Positions 1 to 14,200 of a stretch of DNA of 64,000 nt are shown in pieces. The number at the start of each line of letters is the position of its first letter. Within the stretch, counting starts at the first letter, position 1. The position numbers and the translations under genes were made by a program. The DNA is from Reticulitermes speratus (lineage: Eukaryota; Arthropoda; Insecta; Blattodea; Rhinotermitidae). The stretch spans positions 4,616,715 through 4,680,714 of the forward strand of contig JAJKFL010000006.1 in NCBI GenBank assembly GCA_021186555.1, read 5' to 3'. Under the pieces are notes generated by a model. The model had not been told where the DNA came from, ran no database searches, and worked only from the letters and a program-made list of their open reading frames with translations.

Positions 1-538
1 TCATTCTTCTTCATTTGTTCTCCCACGTAACACATGGTGAAGAGTACAAATTATGAGTTTCCTCATTAAGCACGGGTTTACATCCTCCTGCTACTTTTTC
101 TTTCTTGGGTGTAAATACTCCCCTAAGCACCCACATTTTTTGCAACACCCCCCCCCCCCCCCAACTCTCTTTCTTCAAATACCTCAAATTTTCTTCCCTT
201 AGACAGAAACCATGCTTTACAGCCACCTCAACAGAAGGTGAAATAATAGTTTTGTGTATTTTAGTCTTCAGATTTTTAGGTAGCATACAGGAACACAAAA
301 GGTTTCAGGTGAATGGAAGTAAGCATTTTCTGAATTTAATTGTCCCTTAATTTCCTCATGAATATCATTTTAACACAATTACTTTGCAATATAATAAAAG
401 TCATTAAGAAAAGGCAGTGTTTTTCAGGAACAGCTTCACAGATAAATAGACGTTCTTTCTTTTCCACAGTATAATTAAATAATAAATGAATTTTTCCTTA
501 CATGAATCATTATTCAGTGTTACATGTGTGTTGCTTAC
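1..538 (-). other. intron after PDZ exon 6
   Basis: Starts at the GTAAGC donor and shows no further exon. It contains a 16-C run near 148-163 and AT-rich sequence. Short open frames here lack splice or codon support. Confidence 0.5.
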
Positions 539-771
539 CTGAGCAAGGTCTGCAATTGACTGACTGCGGTAAAATGGATGACAAATCCTGTCTGCTGGGG
601 CAATGCCTGAACCAGATGTTCTCTTTGTACGAATAAGTGTGTTGGGACACGAGTTGGAAGAATTCTCTACCTCTAGTTGTACATCATAGGGTGAGGCATA
701 GCTCAGAATGGTCAGTGCATCCTCAAACACCATGTGCCGAAAACTGATGCGGATGCCATCAATCCGGTCAC
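539..771 (-). CDS. PDZ gene, exon 6 (second half of PDZ domain)
   Basis: Read on the minus strand, the acceptor is GTCAAGCAG and the exon opens with GT, completing a Gly codon split by a phase-1 intron. The donor is CTCAG followed by GTAAGC (intron begins at 538), leaving phase 0. It encodes 77 full codons starting [10 protein letters not shown], including helix B ([11 protein letters not shown]) and the last PDZ strand (YDVQLEVE), then a Ser/Arg-rich linker with [20 protein letters not shown] at its end. The linker resembles a low-complexity phosphorylatable region, which is inference. No stop codon is reached, so further exons lie to the left. Confidence 0.85.
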
Positions 772-3700
772 CTGCTTGACACAATTTATTACATTACTTC
801 CAAGGTCCAACTTTTATACAGTCCAGTCCATGTGGGATTTTTTGGTGGACAAATGGCACCAGTACAGGTTTCTCTCTGAGTACTTCAGTTTTCCACCGTC
901 GGTATCATTCTGCCACTGCTCCATACTTATTCATTCATCTGTCACTCAAAAACTGATAAGCACTGTTCAATAACACAAATATTTATACGGATATGTAGAG
1001 TTTCCATATACCTGGTACAGTGTTTCTGACCTGTGACCTTGCAGATCATTCTCTTGAGGATAATAATATTTTCACACCTGAAGATATGAAGAAGGCCCAA
1101 AATGGTAAATTAACATACCATATGTGAGAATACATTTAATCACACTACTACGATATTACACAACAATTGAGCCACACACCTACACCATTTTCCAGTCTAA
1201 TTAACCTGCATATTACAGCATTTGTCTCACTGTGCAGATTTTTCATAACCTTGCAGTAAAAAGTCTCGGTTCAACCCCAACAGCCAGCAACACACTTCAT
1301 ATTTGACATCTACATGTGTCAAAAGTGGCCTCCTAAAAGGTGCTGCTTTAATGGCCCAAACAGATGGAGTCAGAGAAGGCCCAGTTTTCGCTGTGGGGTC
1401 GATGCTCCAACACCTTCAACTGAGCATGGTGCAATAATTGCGTTTCATTTCTTTTTGGACCTCCCTCAGATTTGGCAGTAATAATCAAACAAAATACAAC
1501 AACTGAAAGGACTTTTGATTGGAAGTCTGCAGTCCATAATCTAGCAGATTCCATAACGAAATTTTGATTTCATTACTTTTAATTCTGGATCAAATTTTTT
1601 AAAATATCATCAAAATTACACTTTTAAAACTCTGTGGTTACTAAGTCTTTATGATATGTTCACATCTCCCAGAATGTTTTTCTGTGGTTGTCAAAATAAG
1701 CTGAGAATATGATAAAATAAAAAACTGTGTACAAACAACACAGGGTCCATGAACTACTGTAATGTTACTAGTTTTTAACTGGTGAAAAGTGATAAAGCAC
1801 ATTCATCTACGTCATACATAACACAAAATGTTGATACACAACTGGTGAACAACCTAAGAAACTGAACCAATTTTTGTGGACAGTACTTTAAAAGGATATC
1901 AAAATATTCTGTTAGCAAAACTATATTGTATATATTAAAAGTATTTGCACATTACAATTCTTAAATATTTTGAACTGCCACCATTAAAGGTTGGCTACAA
2001 ATTAGCAGAGAGTTTGGGGGGCTTGTCATTTTCTGCTGTGAACACATACAGAAAACTCTTGTACTACCTAGCGGACTCCCAATATTCAAGGTCTAATCAG
2101 TGGCAACTCCTGATCCAGAGGTCACGTCCAGCCAAAAGGTACACAGAGTCTTCCAATTACCAATCCATCAGACCTGACCTCCAGATCAGGATTAGCCACT
2201 GTGTCTAATGGGATGTGATGTCTGTAGTTTGGTAGATGAGTACCACTGTTTAGAGGAACTGGCAGCTTCCATCTTCAGGGTAAAATCTCATGTCCTGAAG
2301 ATGGAGGGAGCAGCTTCCTGCAGATAGACAATACCTATCTACCAGGCCGTAGGGTGTCACATCCCTGAAGACCACAGTTTTGTTACTCACAGCTGTGAGA
2401 ACCTCAAATCCCACAAACGTACCTGGAGCAATGCGACCGGATTCAGATGCTGGTCCTCTGTGCAGCACATCCTTAACAAAGATGCCATCTCGCATATTGC
2501 CACAGATGTTGAACCCCAGACCAGTGAAGTCATGACTCCTGAGGGCTACTACATTTACACGGGGCTCCTGACAACATAACAGATACCACAGCACTTTGCC
2601 TTATTACACAGATTTGCAGCACATACAAACATGCTCTTAATTCTATACAGCAAGTAGCATTCTGCACTGGATGTGTTTGAGAACAGGGTACCAGAAATAC
2701 CTGGATCCACCAGGAACAAAGTGGCAGAATGGTGGAGAAAACTGCATAATGAGCTTAATGACTGGTACCTCTTGTGAAATGTTATGATGACGATCAGATC
2801 AAGAAGGTTGAGATGGGAGGGGCATGTGGCATGCATGGGAGAGGTTTTTCCAGGGCTGACCATGAAGATTATTACTATGTATTATCTGTGTACTGGTACA
2901 TATATACGATATTCATCAACAGATGGAGGACTGATCGAAATGTCAGTACATATGTACCGGACTACATGGTGTTAACATCCCAAAAGACAGGTATGGATGT
3001 TTGGGTTCTTTGAAAGCAAGAAATTTCTTGATGAGAGATGTGACTGTATTAACTTCTCAAGAAAGATTTTGTACCAGGAAGTTATGTATGGATATTGTTC
3101 GACAAAGCGAAAGTAGAAATCACCTTCTCCAACCACTTAAAAAAAAACGGCCACAGGTAACGAATAAGGTTAGATGCAGTTGCACTGGACATTAACATAC
3201 TGTTTCTCTAACATCCATTTTAATAGAACCTAAATCTCATGTCTAAGTGTCCCACGCGGTATCTTCCATCGAGGTAAACAGACAAAAATTTTGTACGCAT
3301 TTCTCAGTTCCCGTGTGTGTGTGTGTGTTACATTCACTTCATGTACTGTCCCGACGTAACGACGATTTGGAGGCTTTTAAGATTCCATTTGCAGCATCGT
3401 ATGGTGTGTACTGCGGTTCAAAACTGTTACGTAAGTTTGGCTGACTACTTTGAATTGGGACCGCCAGACATCGTCCTTGAAAGGTTTGAGTTTCTCCACA
3501 GGCGCGGCCCTTTCTTACAGTCACACACAGGCAGCACTATTTAACATTCCTTTGTGCAACATTGCCACTACACCGTTACTGCAGTCCGCGCAGCTAATGA
3601 CGGCCCTGGCTCTTTTTCCATCGACAGATTTCCGTTCATCAGTGCTCTAGCGCTCAGCGTTTTGCCTATGGAACTATTTATGACTTTGCTACAGGTTGAA

Positions 3701-6392
3701 CCGGAGAATCCGGGTTCGATTTCCTGCAACGGCAGAGATTTCTCGCTTCTCCACAGCTCGCAGACCGGTTTTGGGACCCACCCTGTCTCCTATCCCACGG
3801 GTAACGGTGGTTCTTTCCCCGGAGGTGAAGCTCGCCAATTACCTCGATTTATTGCCGAGGCTAAGAATGCATGGAGAATTGCTAGGCAAAACCACGTAAG
3901 AGTTAAGTCACGTTACTCCGTCTTTGAGCCGAGATCTGAACAAAGGACCTCGCGAATATCAATCAGTGCGACCACGTCTTTCGGGCTCCATACAGTTAGT
4001 TCTGAGGGTGGTTTTGCCACTTAAATCGACTGGATTCCTTTTATGGTAGAAGATCTGCTTAGGATAAGCGAGACGTATTTATTTATTGTTGTGGAGGCGT
4101 TAAAATGTGTGTACTGGAACTGCTACCAGTAATGGACCCTCTGTCCAACCCCCTTGTGACAGACTAATGACTACTGCGCATTTATGGAGCACAGAAATAC
4201 TCTGGGAGAGGGGTAAAAGTAAAAAGGTACAGTTGTGTCTGCCCCCGCCACGAAACCATATAGTGGGGGGACGTATAGGGATAACTCCACCCATTCTGAA
4301 CCTCGGCACTAGATATAAATGAGTGGTCATCATACCCCGACAGCTTTACCCCCGTCAAAAAACCCCGGTACCCTTTGAACAGGAGGCTGGGTGGGCCCCA
4401 CAGCCGGTGTGAACATTTTGGGAAGAGAAAAATCTCTTACCTCTGCCGGCATTCGAACCCCCGATCGTCCAGCCAGGAGCCTAGTCGCAATACTTAGTGA
4501 GCTATCGCGGGAGTAAGGGGGTGGGACGGTGCCACTTTGTCCACCACAAATTCCACATGGACTGCCCTAGCATGATCACGTTACGAGATAAGGGGAAACG
4601 CGTACAGCAGTAAGACGCCGCCGCTCGTGTGTCCATCTGCTGGTGATTAGTTCTGTTAATGCTAATGTTATTGGACACAGCAAGGCCTGCTTTGTACGAA
4701 CTTGTGAGCGTTAAGAAGGAAGGTGAGTCGCAGTAGAATTCTGGGATGTGACACCGTGCAGCCTGGTTGATTGCACCGACGTTTTTGGAGGAATCTGCTG
4801 CTCCCATCATCTGTCCTGATGACGGAAACAAGTTCGTCCGAAACGTCGATACAAATGCTCCAACTTATTTGGCGTCGCATTTCACAACCTCCAGAATATT
4901 GATACGTGTTACCAACGTAACAAACCAGAAGCAATAAACAATACAATAAACAATTCTAGAGTTTCATCCACTTGTACTACACATTTGACATGCAAAATAA
5001 AGAAGCTAAAGCAACCCCATTACAGGCCTGGACAGGCCCTTAGGGCTCCAGGAGGTTGAGGCTCCCAGATTTCCAGACAATCGGCACATGAAGGTGGTAA
5101 AGTTGTCAGCCCTACTACCGGCCGCCTTTACCCCCAGGAAATATTCCTGGTACTCATTTCTGTTAGAGGCTGAGTCGACCCCAGCGCCATAGTGCGGCCG
5201 GAAGGATTATGCAAATTAAAAAATTCCAATGACACCATCGGCAATCGAACCCGCGACCTTCCGGCTTGTAGCGCAGTGCCTCAACCAACTGCGCCACCTC
5301 GTGCCCTCATGCAAAGTAAAAGCTGTCCTGAACAATTGCTTACGAACAATGTGTTACGTCACTTTGCCCAGCTGCTTCTCTGTTGACCGATGGCGTGGGA
5401 GATGTGTGTTCCTGTAACACTTCCTTCGCTTCGACGCCCTGCGCGTCACGCAGTGTCAGGCTTACATTCGGAAAATACGTGAGGACGGACTGACGGACAG
5501 AACAATGTAACAGGCCTACAGTGAAAGATCCTCTCAGCCCCACACCTCACCTTGCCTCAACCCACCACACCACAAGCCCTCACCATTCCGTTACCAAGAA
5601 TTTAATATGCAAAAACCTCTTCCGCAGAAAACATCGTATCAGACATTACACAGCAAAGTGCTTCTTGAAAAGTTCCTCTGCTAGTCAAGAAATTACTGCC
5701 GTGTTTGCCAGAGCCCGCCAAATGTCCTTATCCTGGGCCAGAAAAAAAATCCACTCTACGTTCTGTCATCCTGTTCCTTTATGACCCATTTTACAATTAC
5801 CCTCCCATCTACGCCTAGGTCTTTCAAGTGGGCTCTTTCCTTCAGGTTTTCCAGCCAAAATCTTATACGCACGTATGTTTTCGCTCAATAAATTAACATA
5901 CTCAGCACAGAACAGAATCTGACGTGTCCCGTCCAGTTTCATTCCCTCCTGGTCTTCTTGAACGTTCCTAATGGTATATTCTAAAGAAAAGTTGAAAAGC
6001 AATGACGCTAAAAACATATTTTTTATACAATTCTGAATATTCAATTTACCAGGCAAGTGTTTATCTACCTGCACGTTACTACAGGTTTGATTTACGAACA
6101 TTTCAATTAACTAGTAGTTCCTTCTTATGTTGGATGTTTCTTACGAATTTTAATTGAAAATTTTCTGAGCCCTATACGCTTACTGAAAGCAGCTTAGAGT
6201 AATAAACAGTAATAATAATAATAAGTTATAAATACGAGGAACAATGGTAATGTAATAATAATAATAATAATTTGCACTGCTACAGATCCTACTACTGCTA
6301 CTACTAGTAGTAGTGGTGGTAGTAATAGTAGTATCAGTAACAGAGCATATTATTAATATTATTATTCGTAGTAGCAGCATACTAGCAGTAGC

Positions 6393-6429
<37 letters not shown>

Positions 6430-9400
6430 CCACTGCATTACACGTACATTCCCTTATATTCTTACGAAAAACATAATGTTTCGTAATGAACACGTTCTAC
6501 GCTGACTTACCCCGACAAAAGAATCATCCAGAGCTCTCCTCTTATCGGCTGTGCGGTTGCCAACCAGAGCATTCCACGGTGACCAGCGAGCCTACAGAAA
6601 CACACCATTCACAGATATGAATGAAACAGTCTGCAAAGGGCGAACACCTAAGCATTATACTACATCTAGATACGCTATTTTCAGTGTGGTGTGAACTTTG
6701 AGGGGTGAAGAGCTGAAAACAGCCACTTTAGTGGTTTCTTTTACGAGTGTCTGACGTAACAGGCTGCCGCGTCATGCTATATCTTGACTGCAGCTTCAAA
6801 CGGGCTGGCTAATTACGCATATTTTAGAAATCGGCGTGATTGATACAGCAGCAGCTCACGTGTTTGTATTGGGTTTTTTTATTAATTTACTGTATGAAGA
6901 TCTTTAGGTTTGCGTGTAATTTGATAGATTTAATAGTAAGGTCAACCGTTTAGAGCACAATAAACTGGTAATTTATAGTGTATATAGTAGTATAGATGTA
7001 TTCATTCTGCAGGTTTAACACAATAAACTGGTAATTTATAGTGTATATTCGTATATACGAAGTGCTTGGTTCATTTTGCAGGTTTAACACAAAAACTGGA
7101 TTATGTATATCGTTAAGAGCTTCGAATTGAGTTAAAAAAACGAATTTATAGTGTATATTTGTATATACGAAGTGCTTGGTTAATTTTGCAGGTTTAACAA
7201 ATAAACTGGTAATTTATAGTGTATATTCGTATATACGAAGTGCTTGGTTAATTTTGCAGGTTTAACGAAATAAACTGGTAATTTATAGTGTATATTCGTA
7301 TATACGAAGTGCTTGGTTAATTTTGCAGGTTTAAGAAATAAACTGTAATTTATAGTAGTATATTCGTATATACGAAGTGCATTGAGTATAATTTAGTTGC
7401 AGTTTAACGTAAATAAACTGGTAATTTAAGTGTATATTCGTATATACGAAGTGCTAGGTTTCCATATTTTGCATAGTTTAACGAAATAAACTGGTATCTT
7501 ACTGTATACTCGTATATCGAAGTGCTTGGTTAATTTTGCGGTTAACGAAATAAACGGTAATTTATAGTGTATATTCTATATACGAAGTGCTTGGTTAATT
7601 TGCAGGTTAAACGAAATAACTGGTAATTTATAGTGTATATTCGTATATCGAAGTGCTAGGTTCATTTTGCAGGTTTAACAAATAAACTGGTAATTTATAG
7701 TGTATATTCGTATATACGAAGTGCTTGGTTAATTTTGCAGGTTTAACGAAATAAACTGGTAATTTATAGTGTAATTCGTATATACGAAGTGCTTGGTTAA
7801 TTTTGCAGGTTTAACGAAATAAACTGGTAATTTATCGTGTATATTCGTATATACGAAATGCTAGGTTCATTTTGCAGGTTTAACGAAATAAACTGTAATT
7901 TATAGTGTATATTTTTATATACGAAATGCTAGGTTCATTTTGCAGGTCACTTATTAATGTTCTACACGATTCTCCACGTGGTCTTTGTTGCAACTGAAGT
8001 CGGTATGAATATCCGCAATTTTCATAACTTTAACACACCTAAAAGCGCGGAATTTATCACAGCTGTTTATGAGAAGTCAGTTTGCTCGAGTGAGGGAAAC
8101 AAAACTTCAATACCCGTTCCGTCATCCACCATCCCTTTGAATTTAAACTGAAAATGATGACAGGCCCACGTGCTTCGTAATACCTCAGCTGTGATTAACG
8201 CAAATCATAAGCACTGTGATAAGTTGACCCCAGACAGGGTCTCTCGCACTGTTACATGACACAAATCTAATGCCTTCGGCTGGCATATTAAAATAACTTA
8301 TTGATACTGACACACGACAGCTGAACTGCACGTAATGTAACCTTTGGTCAAGGAGTTTATCGTTGCCCGTAATAAAACAACACAATTTTGACACTACAAA
8401 CCTTTGTTTGATCGGTGTTGGTACGGATTCGAACCACAACTATCCGACTACATACAGAAGACACAAATCTATCACGTTAGCAATAATTCATTCTTCATTC
8501 TGTAGCCAGTCTTACGACAGGTCCGTAGCCTCTTCCAAAGCCAGTTCTCCACAGGGTGCGATCTAGTGCTTCCTCTTTCAATTTCCAGTATCTTCTCTTT
8601 TCCTTAAGGTCATCCAGTAGCTGCTTACGTCTTCTCCCTCGTCTTCCCGTCATTTATATCCTTCCCTCTAACTTTCCTTCAATCACGTGTTTCAGAAGGC
8701 AGTTCCTACGCAAGATGTGACCAATCCAGTTAGCCTTTCTTCTTTTTATTGTATGTACGATATTCCTCTCCTCCTTCACTCTATGTAATACTTCTTCATT
8801 TCTCACACGATCGGTCCAACTGATCTTCTCCATTCTTCTCCAGCACCACATATCAAAACTTTCCAGATACTTCTGATCCACTTTCCGAAGTGTCCACGTT
8901 TCAGCACCACACAAAGCTACGCTCCAAATGTAGCACTTTACTAGTAGCAATAATAATACAATTTCAATTACATTAACAGGGCACATCTAAAACTAAATAC
9001 AAGGCATACAGTTGTATTTTAAGCGTTCTTAAGTCACCAAACCATATAACCCCTTGTAAGGCTGTATTTTTTACTATGACTTCATTTGCGGGGAGTTTAA
9101 TAAACTTTTATATTACTGTCAATTGTTTTCACTAACAAAATAATAAAAAAAAAACAACTTTCGAACAATTCTAACTATCCTTCATTTCAAACTTCCGCCG
9201 CGATGTTGATGAGATCTGAGCTCTTCTGGGATATTACGCGTCGTCGTGTGGTAATTGTTTACCGACGTTTCGGGACAACGTGTCGGTCCCATCTTCACGG
9301 GTGAAGAGTCCGAGTAGGAAAGAAATAAAGCCAGCAACCTATAACGTAGATTCTGGAAAGTGCGGCGGGGTAGCAATCAGTAGGCGTGATGACAGCCAAT

Positions 9401-11168
9401 AGGGTAGACTATCAAGGCTGAAAGAGCTATTAAATATGGCGGAAGGTATCAGTTACAAGGGAATGGTTGCAGCTGTGTTCCCCCGGTTGTGAACTCCGTT
9501 CAAATACTCTGCAAAACAATGTTACTGTAGTAGTCAACGCTCACCTTCTGGTCCAGCTTCGCTGGCTCCTTCTCCACCGTCGTGCGCCCAATCGGTGTGC
9601 CATCTGCAAAACATCATTTATATATTACTCGAAACACGAAAAAAAAAATTATGTGGAAATTATCATATGGGGTGGATGCGTTAAAATTCAGGATGTTTGT
9701 TTATTCAGAAATACTCTTAGGACAATCGGCCACGGTCTCTCTTACGCGCAACCTATTACTCATTGTCCACTTTATCGTGTCCCCGAGCACGGCAGCTTTA
9801 TCGCATAGAAAGCCTGCATCCGAAGATACATTCTTGCGACAGCTGTCATACACAGGGACGCCATAAAATAGGCACCCTGTAGCATATTTTGGCACATTCG
9901 TAGTGAAACTGTTTAATGAATTTTCATTAAATCTGATACTGGAGATTGTTTTGGACGGTTCTTCGGCCAATGGCAAGGGCCTCTGCCTACACAGGATATA
10001 CATCCATACCTTGAGTGGAATATGAACCAAGACCTTGCATGCGTATTACACCGAGCCGCCACTGGATGACGACTCAGCCGATAAAATAAAACAACAGTTA
10101 CAGCGTAATCTTAAGAGAGCTTCCTTTTCGTAGCGGATAACCCGCGGGACATGCCTTGTTACCAATGAAAAGCCATGCAAGTCGCAACGGTGAGTATTCT
10201 ACGTACCGAACAAAACGTACTCAATGGCCATCCATAACACCGGACTTCATTTTACGAGTGAATCACTGCCCACTGACATGGCGCAGTAATTTTATTGCTG
10301 TGTGGCGATTTAATTACGTGCTCCACAGAACGTGAAAATATTAGAAGAGCTTATTACACGGAGAGCTGGTTATACGATTCACACGAAGTACCACGTACGA
10401 CCTTACAGAGTTGTGGAGATTTGAGGTTCTCACAGCGGTGTTACTGAAGCAATCGGGCAAGATACACATCTAAACACACCAACATTAAACTACAACCATC
10501 AGATTTTATTCATCGTCCTGTTGTGTTAATTGTAACAAGTAATAATTTTAATTCCATGAAACACAACCAATATTTGTGTTATACAACAAGTCTATAACCC
10601 ACAAATTGCATATACTAAAACAGAAACGACTCCTAAGTGTTTCGGCTGTTGTATATAGCCATCTTCAGGGAGTATCAATACTTAAAGACCACAGGTGTCA
10701 CAGGATGTCTCGGCGGAGACAGGCTTTCTGTGCGATAAAGCTACCGTGCTCGGTGTGGCGATAAGAGAGAGACCCCTCTAACTACCCCGATAATGGAGGC
10801 AGTATGTTCCTACGAAACGTTAGTACTCACGGTGTTATAACCCAGAAGCTAATTTGCCACGTACTTCAGTGCTGTCAACATCACTGGTAAACTAAAGTTA
10901 CCCTTAGGCCTACTTTTCCGACTTTTCCTTGTAGCAGAGACTTCAAATCCGGCACAGAGGTCAGCGAAGTGCAGCACTTACCTTTGAAACAGGGATTGTC
11001 AAAGGCGAATTGGTCCCCAGCTCGTTCCGGGTCAGTCACCAGTACGAGATGTTTACCTGCGGGACAGAAAGAACATATCTTAGAGGTCTGGTGACAGGCG
11101 GTTTAACTACGTTAGTGCCGTTCTGAAACGTGACAACAATGGTGCACTACTAAAGTAACAGTAGTAGC

Positions 11169-11239
<71 letters not shown>

Positions 11240-14200
11240 TAGTGGTGGTGGTGGTGGTAGTTGTAGTAGTACCACGAACATGAACATCGGCCCAAACACG
11301 AACAAGCCGGACGTACCTTTAACCCTTCACTGCTAGCCTCGGTGCATTGAGCGGACCTTTAATTCCTCACATGCTGCTAGTCTCGGTGCACGGCAGGGTC
11401 GTGCGTGCATTTAAGAGAACTATAAATTTAAAGCCCTTCTTACAGGGCAGTAGTTGGAATTTAAACCCCAGAGTCATTGAGAAGTTGAAGAAGAAGAAGC
11501 AGAAGAAGAGGAAAAGGAGGAAGAAGAAGAAGCAGAAGAAGAAGAGAGGAGGAAGAGAAGAGAAGAGAAGAAGAGGAAGAAGCAGAAGAAGAAGAGGAGG
11601 GAGGAAGAAGAGGAGGAAGAAGAAGAAGAGAGGAGGAGGAGGAAGACGCAGAAGAAGAAGAAGAAGCAGAAGAAGAGGAGGAGGAAGAAGAAGAGGATGA
11701 AGAATAAGAGAGGAAGAAGAAGCAGAAGAGGAGGAGGAGGAGGAAGAAGAGGAAGAAGCAGAAGAAGAAGAGTAGGAGGAGGAGAAGAAGAAGAGGAAGA
11801 AGCAGAAGAAGAAGAGGAGGAGCAGGAGGAAGAAGAAGAGGAAGAAGAAGAGGAGGAGGAGGAAGAAGAAGAGAAGAAGAAGAGAGAGAGGAGAGGAAGA
11901 AGAAGAGGAGGAGGAGGAAGAAGAAGAGGAAGAAGAATAAGAAGAGGAAGAAGAAGCAGAAGAGGAGGAGGAAGAGGAAGAAGAGGAAGAAGCAGAAGAA
12001 GAAGAGTAGGAGGAGGAAGAAGAAGAAGAGGAAGAAGCAGAAGAAGAAGAGGAGGAGCAGGAGGAAGAAGAGGAAGAAGAAGAAGAGGAGGAGGAGGAAG
12101 AAGAAGAGGAAGAAGAAGAGGAGGAGGAGGAAGAAGAAGAGGAGGAGGAGGAGGAGGAGGAGGAGGAAGAAGAAGAGGAAGAAGAAGAGGAGGAGGAGGA
12201 AGAAGAAGAGGAGGAGGAGGAAGAAGAAGAGGAAGAAGAATAAGAAGAGGAAGAAGAAGCAGAAGAGGAGGAGGAAGAGGAAGAAGAGGAAGAAGCAGAA
12301 GAAGAAGAGTAGGAGGAGGAAGAAGAAGAAGAGGAAGAAGCAGAAGAAGAAGAGGAGGAGCAGGAGGAAGAAGAAGAGGAAGAAGAAGAAGAGGAGGAGG
12401 AGGAAGAAGAAGAGGAAGAAGAAGAAGAGGAGGAGGAGGAAGAAGAAGAGGAGGAGGAGGAGGAGAGGAAGAAGAAGAGGAGGAGGAGGAGGAGGAGGAA
12501 GAAGAAGAGGAAGAAGAAGAGGAGGAGGAGGAAGAAGAAGAGGAGGAGGAGGAAGAAGAAGAGGAAGAAGAATAAGAAGAGGAAGAAGAAGCAGAAGAGG
12601 AGGAGAAAGAGGAAGAAGAGGAAGAAGCAGAAGAAGAAGAGTAGGAGGAGCAAGAAGAAGAAGAGGAAGAAGCAGAAGAAGAAGAGGAGGAGCAGGAGGA
12701 AGAAGAAGAGGAAGAAGAAGAAGAGGAGGAGGAGGAAGAAGAAGAGGAAGAAGAAGAAGAGGAGGAGGAGGAAGAAGAAGAAGAGGAGGAGGAGGAGGAG
12801 GAGGAGGAAGAAGAGGCATAACATGTACACGTGAAGATATTTTGTTGCTCTTTTGTCTGCTCTAGAGCAAGTGGCTGTCAGCCAAAAAAGAAATATGAGT
12901 CTGCTACAGGTGACGGTGGGAAGGAATGGTAAGAAAGGTGCAGCTTGAAAACAATAACACCACTTGATGTAAATACAAGGAAGATAAAATAAGTAACAAA
13001 ACTGTAACCAATTTTTAAATACGAAAAACAGCTATTGTTTTCTCTTTCCAATCGTAATTCCATCTTTCTCTTCCTTTACTGCCGGCACCATCTGCTGGCG
13101 CAATCTTCACGACTAGCATTTCTATCGAACTGCTTGCAGAAGGCGTGCCGTGTGACGTCATACCAGCGTAAATGTGAATGCGTAGATTATGTCTTATTGA
13201 CAGTGGGAGGAACTTGGGACTTTATGCAAAACACGAAAAAAAAAAAAAAAAAAGGTAGCGCAGTTATGAGATTTCACACAGTTATTGTAAAAATTCCTCC
13301 TACCTTTGGTTTTTCGCAACGCAGCGCGGCGCGTCGTCAAAACGGAGTTTCTACGTCTTACGGATTCCTTCACGTGCCAACAGCCAGGTTGATACAACGC
13401 TGACCGAGTTACCACGCGCAGTAATGACCGTCTGAACCTACTGATGCCTACTTGTTATTGGTAGCGGCGCCTGCTCGGAATTTCCCGGAAAGTTCGTCTT
13501 GAATGTCGGCGGGTTCTTGCTTTATCCAGGCTGAACTACAGTAAAATTATGTTTATGGAGCATCAAGGTACGCACAAGAATGTCATACTTATATCTGCAG
13601 TACGTTTACCAAAGCATACCGGGGCTTTTACGAAGATGCTTCAGTAAATCTGTCCTTAGACTTACACCACACTTGCCTTCGCAACAGTGGTCGAGTAATT
13701 AGACTTTTTGCCGTGTTCTTAATTTTCACCATAAATCCTTCTTATTCGCCTTCTTCCTGTCGGGGCTAAGATCTTTCTATACAAAGGTAAGGACAGTAGG
13801 GGAGAGGGGGGCTAGTTGGCTACAGGGGTAAGTTGGCAAAAGGGCCAAAAATTATAAGTGAAAAGTGTGCCAACTATCCCCCCTCTCCCCTATCGTCAAT
13901 CACAGTAATCTTCGTATATTAAAAGGTAAAGATCTCCCTAGAACAGGCCACGAAGGCCCAGAGGGGGAGTAGAGGTATAGCTCTACTCTTTCTTTAACCT
14001 CGGCGCTAGATGGGGGTGGGTGGTCAACTCCACGCCCCGGCCGCTTTACCCCCGGGAATGACCCGGTACCCATTGTATAGGAGGCTGGATGGGCCCCAGG
14101 GCCGGTCTGGACGACTGCGAAAAATCTCGCCCCCACCGGGATTCGATCCTCGGACCGTCCAGCCCGTAGCGAGTCGGAAATTAAGTTCAAATTTATTAAG

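Noticed and set aside
404..784. A 126-codon minus-strand protein starting at the Met near 784
   Set aside because: The exon is bounded by splice sites at 771 and 539; residues outside are intron translation.
2250..2594. PDZ frame continuing into FEVLTAV...LHLQ as protein
   Set aside because: The GTACGT donor after codon GCT CCA G gives the correct PDZ continuation with exon 6; the rest is a dispersed repeat.
6955..7950. lox-like recombination sites (TTCGTATA...TATACGAA)
   Set aside because: The half-site similarity is short, has no spacer and lies in an AT-rich insect satellite; chance resemblance.
11367..12830. Long open frames (487 and 452 codons minus, 292 plus) rich in Ser, Leu, Phe, Glu or Arg
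   Set aside because: They are translations of the GAA/GAG array; several frames are open at once and the composition is purely trinucleotide-driven.
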